The notes under the pieces: generated by a model
Databases searched by the model: none
Told to the model about the DNA's origin: nothing
What the model saw: only the letters and a program-made list of their open reading frames with translations
Source of the DNA: Euphorbia lathyris
Taxonomy: Eukaryota > Streptophyta > Magnoliopsida > Malpighiales > Euphorbiaceae
Direction of reading: 5' to 3'
NCBI RefSeq assembly: GCF_963576675.1
Contig: NC_088912.1
Location: 57,916,895-57,980,894, forward strand
DNA length: 64,000 nucleotides
Made by a program: the position numbers and the translations under genes
Shown: piece after piece, positions 47,739 through 57,018 of the stretch
Layout of the letters: the number at the start of each line of letters is the position of its first letter
Position numbering within the stretch: position 1 is the stretch's first letter

Positions 47739-48060
47739 ATATTATCTCAATATTTCTAACATTAAATTTATTACTAATATTTCTAACATTTAACAAAATT
47801 CTAATATTTCTAACATTTAACACAATTCTAACATTTAACATAATTCTTACATTTATAACATATAACATGTTTCTAACATGGAACATATTTTTAACATTTA
47901 ACAGAATTCTAATATTTCTAACATCTAACATATATATCTAATTTTTAACATAAGTTTTTAACACATTTGTCTAACATATTTATAGTATTTTCATCTAATT
48001 ATTTTAATCTCCAATATTAACATATTTAATAAATATATAACTTCAAATAATTAAATATTA
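47739..48060. repeat. Tandem array upstream of PMD gene, right half
   Basis: Same AACATTTCTAACATTTAAC-type array as 31830-32383, displaced by the CACTA insertion. It runs to about 48060 and is followed by about 350 bp of AT-rich sequence before the right TIR hairpins. Confidence 0.85.
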
Positions 48061-48409
48061 CATACATTTTTTCTTTAGTAGATTTCTTTCATTATGCACC
48101 AATGTGGAAAAAAAAATAAGATAGTATTATTAAGTAAATTATAGAAAATAACAAATGTATTAATACTAACTACATATAAAAAAATTATATTACTCAAACA
48201 TACCTTTAAATTTTTGAACTCTTCAAGTATGGTGAAAGATTAATGTTGTGAATTGTGGAAGATTAAGAGAGAAAATAAAATATTTAAGGAGAAATGGAAG
48301 AATAAAATAGAAAGAGAAGAATGTAAGGAAAATGGAAGAAGAATGAAGGGTGGGTTGTATTTATAAAAAACCCACCATTGTTAATAATTTATGGACCAAA
48401 AGTTGAAAT
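48061..48409 (-). promoter_or_regulatory. MULE-1 right subterminal region, probable PMD-gene leader
   Basis: On the minus strand a TTCTTCCATTTTCC-type pyrimidine tract (about 48360-48270) precedes 'aaaggtatgt' at about 48205. The layout mirrors 1513-1839 on the left. It probably holds the PMD transcript start and first non-coding exon, but no transcript evidence is available here. Confidence 0.4.
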
Positions 48410-48866
48410 AATTCAACTTTTGGTCTATTTTTGTAAATACTCTTCTCAACTGGTTGAGAAGAGTATTTACAACACATTCACGGATTTAATCCGTGAATGT
48501 GTTGTGTTGTCAACTGCTCCCTTGATGGGAGCAATTGGCTTCATTTGAGTGTGCTCTTATACGGCTGAATTTCCAAATTCAGCTGTATATGGGCAGAGTG
48601 TGGTTTTATCCACACTCTGCCCAAAATAGAAACCGGAAGCCTGACTTCTGGTTTCTATGTTTTTTTAATAAAAATAGAAACCGGAAGCCTGGCTTCCGTT
48701 TTTTATTTTTTATATTAAAAAAAAGAAATCGGAAGACTAGCTTTCGATTTCTTTGCAAATTGAAACTGTAAGCTAGTCTTCCGGTTTCGAGCCCGGTTAA
48801 ACAAGCCCCTCAGTGGGCAAAATGTTTAACCGGGCTCTTAATAAGGCAAAATTCTAATTAAGAAGC
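48410..48866 (-). repeat. MULE-1 right terminal inverted repeat, a chain of hairpins
   Basis: Contains, in order: 20-bp perfect arms at 48431-48450 and 48453-48472 (loop TG); 17-bp perfect arms at 48469-48485 and 48489-48505; TGCTCCC/GGGAGCA at about 48518-48536; ATACGGCTGAATTT/AAATTCAGCTGTAT at about 48559-48588 (one mismatch); 13-bp perfect arms GGGCAGAGTGTGG at 48591-48603 and complement at 48610-48622; four variants of GAAACCGGAAG..CTTCCGGTTTC between 48628 and 48788; and GAGCCCGGTTAAAC at 48789-48802 with its complement at 48824-48837. Nearly every base belongs to some stem. Confidence 0.85.
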
Positions 48867-49875
48867 AGACTAACGCTATTTAAGGGCGATTGATCGGGTC
48901 TACGTATTTGATACACTTTCCTTCCATATTACTAGATTAGACACTTTCATCAATTTTGGACAAAAATATCATTAGTTCTATATAACCTAACCTCCAACAA
49001 CCTCTTTTTCCTTTTCATTTCTTTCCAATTCTTACAACAAAATTCATCAATTCAACCTAAGATCTAAGCACATTCATACGTTATTCAAGTTCATGTAAGT
49101 ATTCTATCTTCATTTTACATGCACATTATTCAAATACATAGTTGGTTAGTTGAATGTTTTCGAGTTGAACCTGTCATTTCCGATTTCCCCATTTATCTCG
49201 ATATGTCGCCTACAGTTGTTGTCAATGCGACACATGTCATCGCATTTGTGACAACATTACTTCTGTCGCATTTGCAACAACAAATACTAGCCAACGGTTG
49301 TCGCATCCAAGCGCATTTGCAACAACATCTCCTTGTATTGTAGCATTTTTTATAATTGCCTTTTGTAGCATTTGCCTATTCCTTATAGCATTTGCGACAA
49401 CATTGTTTTGATTATGTGTTTGTTTCATAAATGTAGAAGTATGTCAACCAAAGAGAAGTCTACGTGTTTTTTTTTTGTCTTGGAACGGACAATGGAACAC
49501 AATGAGAGATATGATGATACGTTAGTGGTAAATCGAAGTTGTTGGTTTGGTCAACAGAAATTGATTTGCAAAAGTTAAAAGAGAGAGTGTATACTTCCAT
49601 GCGTGTTGATTCAACCTCATACGACCTATAAATGTCCACGCAAGCAACATACGGTCCAAATAAAGTGCGTGGAAGACTAGCACATATTGATGACGATGTT
49701 ATGGGATTTATAGAGTATTGCTGAATGAATCTGACCGATTTGATTCCACTTATGTTACTCTAAGTTTGTGAACAATAGAGATGGAAGTATTACGATGTCA
49801 TGAGGACGGGCATGTCGATCCGAGCAAACCATCGGAAGTAAGTTATGATCCCACTATCGAATTGAGACTCGTAAA
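48867..49875 (+). other. MULE-2 5' region with GTCGCATTTGCAACAAC-type repeats
   Basis: Leader-like sequence with a 5' splice-site-like 'catgtaagt' at about 49093. Between 49200 and 49400 the motif GTCGCATTTGCAACAAC and its variants recur about eight times. Around 49620-49800 the frames give GRLAHIDDDVMGFIEYC, loosely like a MULE N-terminal domain. Coding potential is broken by many stops. Confidence 0.4.
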
Positions 49876-51111
49876 CATGTTAATGATGATAATGATGGTG
49901 GAAATGATCATGATGATCAGAATTACGATAATGATGATTATCAGAATTATGATAATCATGATAATTATGATGAGCATTATGATAATGATTATTGTTACGA
50001 GAATGATGATAATATGGAAAATGAGGTAGATGTCCCTCGGAATCAAAATCTCGAAAAAGGTGTTCATGAAATATCCAAACAATCTAATTAGGTCCAAGGC
50101 AGTGTACATAAGAGTGATGATGAAGCTAAAAGGAAAATGATGACTTATCCATTTCGATGGCTTCCAAAGGTATGTTTTGCATCGGTGCTTCCGATTGCAT
50201 CAAAACAATCAAGCGGAAAGTCTACTTTGAGGCCGAATGATATATTCTCAAACAAAGTAGAATTTCAAGATTCACTTGGGAAATATACAATAGAAAATTC
50301 CTTTGAATGGAGGGTGTACAAATCAAACAAGTCTTTGTTTGAAGTGAAATGTAAAGATGTTGAAAAATGTAATTGATAGGATAAAGGTATTGTAATTTCG
50401 GGTTCCCATATGTCCAGGTTTGTAATAATGGATAGTATGGACCTACACACTTGTGGGATAGATCAAATATATCCACATCATAAGAAAGAAGGAAAACGAG
50501 TTGCAGGATACTACTTCGAAACAAGTTTGATTTGGAGAATCGAGTGTATTGACCAAAGGACATCATTTTTTATTTTGAATGAGATTTCTCAGTTAATCTC
50601 TCTTACATGCAAGCTTGGAGAGTAAGAAGTTGGGGATTGGACGCTCAAGGTGGTTCACCTGGGGAGTCGTTTATGTTGTTACCGAACTATTGTGAGACAT
50701 TGAAGAGTACCAACCCAGGAACGATGACACATATTGAAACTGATGACGATAATCACTTTAAATTCTTCTTTATGGTTATTGGCTTCATTGAGAGGTTTTA
50801 AACAACATATTTGACCTATTTTAGCTGTCGACATAACTTTTCTAAAAGGTAAATATCTTGGCATATTGTACATTGCAATTGCCCTTGATGGTAATAATCA
50901 GATTTATCCCGTTGCGTTTGGAATTGGACCGAAAGAAAGTCATGAATCATGGCATTGGTTTATGACCAAATTGAAAGAGTGTATTTATGATGTTGAAGAT
51001 CTAGTTATCATATCAGACCGAAATCATAGCATTATATGTAGTTAATTTGGTATTTCCAAATGTCATACATCGGGCTTGCACTCATCATTTGCAAAATAAT
51101 GTGAAGACGAG
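49876..51111 (+). pseudogene. MULE-2 transposase remnant, truncated by LTR insertion
   Basis: A frame from 49876 starts with a long Asn/Asp/Tyr tract encoded by GATAAT-type repeats (to about 50010), passes a TAG at about 50089, and reaches a MuDR DNA-binding region (DIFSNKVEFQDSLGKYTIENSF, RVYKSNKSLFEVKC). After frame changes come LISLTCKLGE and then the MULE transposase core at about 50820-51040 (LKGKYLGILYIAIALDGNNQ, YPVAFGIGPKESHESWHWF, VIISDRNHSI). It ends at 51111 where an LTR begins. The SWIM finger is missing. It is a different, more diverged lineage than MULE-1, with which it shares only family-level motifs. Confidence 0.75.
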
Positions 51112-51239
51112 TGTAGACACCGAGTCGGAGGACCTGTGATGAAAACCCATAACAGACGGTTAAAGCGGTTGATTCCAATAATAAAAAATAAAAAAAAACC
51201 ACGAAAGGATCCCGAGAGATTGCGTGTCGACAAATAGGC

Positions 51240-51548
51240 GGCTCGCGGGCGCCCAACGAACATGGGGCGTCGTCCAACGCATGCCGAAGGCGTTGGACGC
51301 ACACCTAGGGATCGTTGGACGAGCGCCCAACGGCGTGGGAAGAGCGCCCAGCAACGTCGGGCGCACGCCCGACGGCAGCTGGGCGCACGCCCAACAGCCC
51401 TAGGCGCACGCCCAACGGCGGTTGGGCGTCACCCAACTGTGTGTTGGGCGTCGCCCAACACTTGTTGGGCGTCACCCAACACTTGTTGGGCGTCGCCCAA
51501 CTTGATGTTGGGCATCCGCCCAACACCCGTTGGGCGCACGCCCAACTT
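51240..51548. repeat. GC-rich hairpin array in Ogre-like LTR
   Basis: About twelve tandem units of roughly 22-24 bp of the type GTTGGGCGTCGCCCAAC or TTGGGCGCACGCCCAA, each self-complementary (7-8-bp stems, 2-3-base loop). Later units (51420-51500) are nearly identical; earlier ones are diverged (GCGTTGGACGC and so on). All six frames are open over much of the array because the unit lacks stops, so the 125-codon and smaller ORFs here are not evidence of protein. Confidence 0.88.
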
Positions 51549-51549
51549 T

Positions 51550-51580
51550 GGGATCCGTGCCTATAAAAGGCACGGATCCC
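51550..51580 (+). promoter_or_regulatory. TATA box in the loop of a perfect 12-bp palindrome
   Basis: Arms GGGATCCGTGCC (51550-51561) and GGCACGGATCCC (51569-51580) are exact complements, and the 7-base loop (51562-51568) is TATAAAA. It is the best TATA match in the LTR and sits directly downstream of the hairpin array, so it is the likely LTR promoter. Confidence 0.75.
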
Positions 51581-53854
51581 CATGCAGTTTAGGGGAGGAG
51601 GGATTTTCTAGAGCTTCTCACTCTAAAACATTTTTTTGAGAGAGAAAGTGAATTTTTTTGGGAAAAAAACATTTTTTTTCCTAAAAAAATTAAAAATTCC
51701 TAAAAGTTGAATATTTTACCAAAACACGAAAAAACACCAAAAAATCATAATTCGTGGAATCAACCGACATCAGCTGTCAATACCGATCTTGAGGTATTAT
51801 CTGAGGACTAGACTCGTTTTATTTATTTCGTCTATTTATTTTATTTATAGTTTCGTTTCTTTATTTATTTATTTAGTTCGTTATTTATTTATCACGTGTA
51901 TTTATTTTTCTGAATTTATTTAATTTCCGTCTCGTATTAAACAAACGTTTGGTTTTGTTTTGAAATAAAAAAACCTCGTTTTAAGTCCCAATACGAACCG
52001 TGACCCGATTTAAGGATAGTTCGGGACTAAAACGTTGTAAATATAGATTTTAAAAATATTTTCAAATAACGTTTTGAAATAAAACATCGTTTTAGGAGTC
52101 CCCGTTATAGACTATGATCCGATTTGGGTAGTTCGGAGGCCCAAAATGATAGAATAAATTAGATTTAAAACCTTTTAATAAATCTGGAAACTGTTGGACT
52201 CATTCTATAATTTTCCGTTTTCTGTCTAAAAGCGGTTTACCGACGGATTTTCCGTCGGTAAAGCTGCTGGAATCTTAAAAATCCTATTTTTGAACATTTT
52301 TCCTAACTTTTTGACATTTGGACTTGTATATACATGTATATGACTATGTAGTATATTTATTAAAATAATTTTTGGGGTATCTAACTAATAATTATTTATG
52401 TATTTACTTATTTTATATGTTTGGGCATAATTTGCATTAATTTGGTTTTGTAAAGCTATTTGGTATATATATGTTTCCTTTAAAATCATTTAGACTAGAT
52501 TAATTATTATTTAGGGTGGGTTATTCTCTATATATTTATTATGTAAAGAAAAGCTATTTTGGGTATTAAATTTAGTTTTCTTATTCATGAATTTTGTTCA
52601 TTATTTTACATTGCTTTTTCTTAAATTAAAATCAAAGGACATTATAATTAGCTTTATCTTTGTTTTCACTTGTATATATATTATTATTATTTTTCTTATC
52701 TTATTTTCTTTGATCTATAAGTATTATTATTATTTTTACCATAATGTATATTTATATAAATATGTATATTTATTCTCCTTTTGAATTTCCTATATATATA
52801 TGTTTTAAAAATATTTGGGTTGGGTGAATTTGGGTTTAATTTGTTAGTTGTTGTAATTATGTTCAAGTCGAGGTTAATTGAGTGAAAAAGGGAAAATAAA
52901 CCACCAAAAGAGAATTCAATTTGCTTATTTAAACTAAAGATTTCTAGATATTCCTAAAGTGTAAATAAAAGTTTTTTTTATCATTTTAAACCACTTCCTA
53001 AACATCACGTTTTAAAACATTGATCCGATCCAACGACGGATTAAGCGAACCTTGTAATTAAAATCGTTCTTTATTTGTAAATAATAGAGTTTTGAATCGT
53101 TTTCCTAACTAAACGGTTTTGTATAAAAACAAATGGACTTGTATGCTTAATCACGTTTTTGAGTTAAAACTTCTTATTTCACGTTTTCAAATGCTCTAAA
53201 TCGTTTCAACGACGATTCGAGTGAACATCATGTAAATCCACGGAGTTTTGAAATGTATCTAAATCGTTCCAACGACGATTAAGGTACGAACCATGTAAAT
53301 AAACTCTCTTTTCGGGGAGTGAGATTAGTTTAGATTGAATGTATGGCTTAATACACAATTCACGTTGTAAATAAATTAATTCTTCCTTCTATCTCCCTCT
53401 TTCTTTCATATACTCTAAATTCATGTAAATGGGTGATTCTTTACTAATATGGCTTTCAATAATATATGCTCAAAACGGTTTTCAAAACGAGAAAGAAAAG
53501 GTTTCAAATGAATTTTAAACTTAAAGAAATATGCGATTAGTCCGTTAGCGCCTAACATGCTAAGTAGGAGGCCGGTGGTTCATAACTGGGCGATGTCGGG
53601 ATGCCTAATAGCCTTTCTCCAGAAAGGAGCTAGCCTTCTCGGCTCGTACCTAAGTTTCCCGAACCCTCACCGGTCTCCCGCAAGGGATCGGTGTTCATTT
53701 CCCATTCGTGGGTGGCGACTCTTCCATACTCTGAGCTCCGGCCCTGCCGAGCAGCTTGATTCCGCGATTGGTTGCTTTCGGTGCCAATCACAGCATCCGT
53801 CGTCAACGGTGGTCACCCCTCGGGTCTTCCGGGCGAGGCCGCGGCACTTACAAG

Positions 53855-53872
53855 TGGCGACTCTGCTGGGGA
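53855..53872 (+). other. Ogre-like primer-binding site
   Basis: TGGCGACTCTGCTGGGGA follows the LTR end after a two-base spacer (AG). This form is usual in Ogre/Tat-group elements. Confidence 0.78.
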
Positions 53873-55740
53873 AGCAAGAAATTTGATTCCGGAAGGCGTG
53901 TATTAAGCCCATAACGGGGACGGATCGTATTATTTCTTTTCGTATGCATTCATAAGCATTATTGCAAACCTTTTGGGTAATTTCCGCGAAACCTCTATTT
54001 AGAGTCCATTCGTCGCTCGAAAGAGGCTAGTGTAAGTTCCCCCTTGCAGTAAGGCGCCAAAGGGTCCCCATCCATTCGTTAGGGGTGAATTTGTGCGGTC
54101 CTGTGAGGTCCCTCGATCAGCCGTGTCAGCATATAGTAGCCTTAGAAGTTGCCATAGGATTACCCGTTACTATTTTTGGTATGATGAATGAATCAATTCG
54201 TGTTTTCAAATTGCCATGATACGTGTCTAATCCTAAAATACATAAAGAAAATGAAACGAGACGTTAATATATACTCTTAAACCGATATACAAACTACCCC
54301 AAAGCATCGAAACGATTCGAACTAAAGACGACTTAGTCATCTCGTATGAATGAACTTGTGCGACCTGCCTGGTCCCTTTCCATGTCCCGAAGAAGGCACA
54401 TGTTCAGGAAATACGTTGTGACATAAGCACGTATTAGTACAAGTCGGTTTGGTATTAAGGATAGTTATATCTCGATTCAAAAGACTATATTAACGGTAGC
54501 CGTTATTCACATTCTTTAAATACGTTGGGATAAAGCGAGATTATGACAAAACGAAAACGAAGAACATTTCTGTTTCGAACGACCCTGTTGTAACGTAAAG
54601 AGTTTCGTAAACGTGGCCCGTCCCTTCCGAATAAAAAACGAGCTCTTACGTTACACCTTGCGTTGTTCTAAGGAGAAATGGACGTATCTGCAAAAGTGAC
54701 TAAGAAAATAAAAATAAAAACGACGAAAATCATTCCGTATCTATGATATATGTCAATCCTGAGAGTAGTTAAAGAAAATGAACCAATGTTGTTAAATACG
54801 TGCCTCGAACTGGTATATACGCCGTTTAAAAATCACGAAGCCGAATTAAGCTAAGAAACCGCATAATTGCACCATATGGACGAGACTGTGGGTTTGATTA
54901 ATGGCTCGATCATTTCGACCATTATCAAAACTACAAGAAATATGGCCCGATCTGCATGTTTGCTTAGTTCGTGCCTAAATGAAAAAGAACGGTAATATCC
55001 CTGCTTCAAATAAGCATGCGGTTAAACGAAACGTTGATTTTCTATAACCACGCTAGGATGATATATCCCGTAAATTGGAAGAAATAAATAGTTGTAACTA
55101 GCCGAAAGATTATCGTGAGCTCGAATAAGACTCGCCGTCTTTTCACGTAGCTAAAATGAGCAAGCGGATTTTAACGCTAGAAACAAACACGTTACGCGAT
55201 GATTCCGTTCCCTAAAATAAAATCCAAAAGTGATATCATCACTAAACAAACATGTGGTCACGTCTCTCGATAGATCAAAAAGATCCCGTCGTAATCCGAA
55301 AATCGAGACATGAACCCACGCGAATAAAAAAGGGGACGAATCATTGTCAATAACGAGCGATTGAACCAAAAGAATAACTCGTACCACGTCTAAAGTCTGA
55401 GATGCGCTCGAAGGGTGTCAAAACCCGAACTAATACGTCTCACGAAATAACAAAAGACGAGTTATTCAAAAGGACAATCCAATTTGGTCGATATCTTAGT
55501 CACTGAACGTCGATATGTTAAAACGAATTGTATTGCTTAATGGATGATTTATTTTTCCTGCAATAATCGATGGCATCACGCGTCCCCTAGACCGCAATGT
55601 GAGCCCCGAACCAAAATCCTAGGAAAGAGACTTGGACCATCGAGTGTGTGGAGGAATAAGGGTGGAAGAGAGATGTTGTGATACGTGTAATTAGACTAAC
55701 GTTTGTTCTTCTTATCTTATATATCCATAAATAATAAACG
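53873..55740 (+). other. Ogre-like element 5' internal leader
   Basis: About 1.9 kb after the PBS without a convincing ORF (longest open frame 78 codons on the minus strand, 55151-55387, no similarity seen). It is rich in CGA/TCG dinucleotide contexts compared with its surroundings. Ogre elements often have an extra ORF here; none is left or recognisable. Confidence 0.45.
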
Positions 55741-55767
55741 CACACACCACGAATCATGCATATAAAA

Positions 55768-57018
55768 TCATGCATACATACTAATTGCGAAAACATAAAT
55801 TTTGTCATCTAGCACATAAATCCCATTTTGTGATATTCCTGAAAAATAGAAAATCCTATCTCTATAAAAATCGCAATGTTTGTCTTTTATTGAAATATGA
55901 AAACCGTCGTCAACAAGACGGCTAATAGAAATAATGTTACAAGACATTTCTGGAACATACAAACAGTTCCCTAATTCTATTACAAGCCCAGAGGGAAAAC
56001 TCAAAGCATAATCTCCAATGGCGAGGGCGGCAACTCTTGCTCCATTTCCTACTCGCAAGTTTATGCTCCCTTTCTTCAATTCCCTAGTCCGATTTAGTTC
56101 CTGCATATTTGTACAAATATGAGATCCACATTCGGTATCAAGTACCCAAGATTCAGACTGTGAAACTGTATTTATTTCAATATAAAACATACCAGATGTT
56201 GAAGCACCTCCCTTTCCCTTCTTGAGGGAGGCTAGGTACTCCTTGCAGTTCCTTCTCCAATGCCCGTCTTTACCACAGAAGTGGCACTCTCCTTTGGGCT
56301 TCTTCACTTCCTTTCCCTTAGCTCTAGTGGGCATGGCTCCTTTGCCTTTCTTGGGATGTTTAGGATTGGAAAAATTCCCCTTCCTCTTCTTTGATCCCTC
56401 TATGACAAGAGCCGGTATTGCCTTGTCTTTCTTCATATTGGGCTCAACTGACTTGAGCATATTTGCAAGCTCTTCAAGAGAGGTTTGCAAGTCATTCATC
56501 TGGCAGTTCATGATGAACTGTGAATAACTCTCTAGGAGGGATTGAAGAATTAAGTCTATGCTTAGTTCGTTATCCATCGTGAATCCAATACTAAAAAGCT
56601 TGGTAATATAGCCAATCATCTTGACACAATGTGTCATAGATGTGCCCTTTTGCATCCTGCAACGATATAGCAACTTGGATATCTCGTAGCGTTCGCACCT
56701 AGTCTGTTTCCCAAACAGCTCCTTTAGGTGCATGATGATGGAATAGGCATCCATTTCCTCATGTTGCCTTTGCAATTCCGGTGTCATCGATGCAAGTATG
56801 ATGCATCCCGCATGATCGTCATCAGCTTTGTGCTTCTAGTAAGCATCAATTTCTTCGATGGGAGTATCATCAGCTGGGATAGGGGGTATCATTGTATCAA
56901 GTACATACCCTATCTTATCGAACTTCAAAACGATTTTGAGGTTACGAAACCAGTCGGTGAAGTTTGAACCGTTCAACCTGTTATCGGTAAGAATGTTTTG
57001 CAGATTGGTTTTAGTCAT
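55768..57018 (-). pseudogene. Copia gag and truncated protease
   Basis: Starts at the ATG at 57018 (MTKTNLQNILTDNRLNGSNF, the usual N-terminus of copia gag proteins, with YWYRNL-type DWFRNLKIVL). TAG at 56836-56838 interrupts the frame, which continues: LKELFGKQTRCERYEISKLL, MQKGTSMTHCVKMIGYI, SYSQFIMNCQMND, a CCHC knuckle (CHFCGKDGHWRRNC) and the protease start (SWVLDTECGSHIC, where the third residue of the DTG triad is Glu). It ends at 55768 after NGIYVLDDK, where pol should follow. Non-functional. Confidence 0.9.

Larger units (their letters stand above)
1150..48866. mobile_element. MULE-1: Mutator-like element with long TIRs, transposase and PMD genes, heavily invaded
   Basis: Inverted repeats at about 1150-1512 and 48410-48866 match in order over several hundred bases. 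Both share the capsule around ACATTTTG..CACTG, the 'gtttcaatt..aaagaaa' and 'CTAGTCTTCCGATTTC' block, GGGCAGAGTGT and GCTCCCATCAAGGGAGC. Weaker similarity continues inward to about 1830 and 48200, ending in both cases at a GTATG-type junction that resembles the first 5' splice site of each gene. Inside lie a MuDR-type transposase gene (plus) and a PMD gene (minus), converging near 26.9 kb. Removing the LINE, the Athila block, the copia solo LTR and the CACTA/Tat insertion leaves about 11 kb. No clear 9-bp target duplication was found at the outer ends, so the exact boundaries are uncertain by about 20 bp. Confidence 0.78.
51112..53852 (+). repeat. Ogre-like Ty3/gypsy LTR, 2.74 kb
   Basis: Begins TGTAGACACCGAG and ends CACTTACA; two bases later comes TGGCGACTCTGCTGGGG, the PBS type of Ogre/Tat-group elements. 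The LTR is AT-rich overall, with a GC-rich hairpin array at 51240-51548 and a palindromic TATA box at 51550-51580. The pentamer before it is ACGAG (51107-51111); the partner LTR is not in the window. Inserted into the MULE-2 transposase. An LTR this long with this PBS supports an Ogre-like assignment, which is inference. Confidence 0.78.

Noticed and set aside
47701..47941. Ile/Leu- or Asn/Val-rich ORFs on both strands
   Set aside because: Products of the AACATTTCTAAC-type tandem array.
49781..50109. Met/Ile-rich ORFs on both strands
   Set aside because: Shadow frames of the Asn/Asp tract (GATAAT-type repeats) in the MULE-2 reading frame.
51262..51639. 125-codon Arg/Pro/Thr-rich ORF, and ORFs in other frames and on the minus strand, in the Ogre-like LTR
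   Set aside because: They run through the GC-rich palindromic array, where no frame contains stops. Openness on both strands shows composition, not coding.
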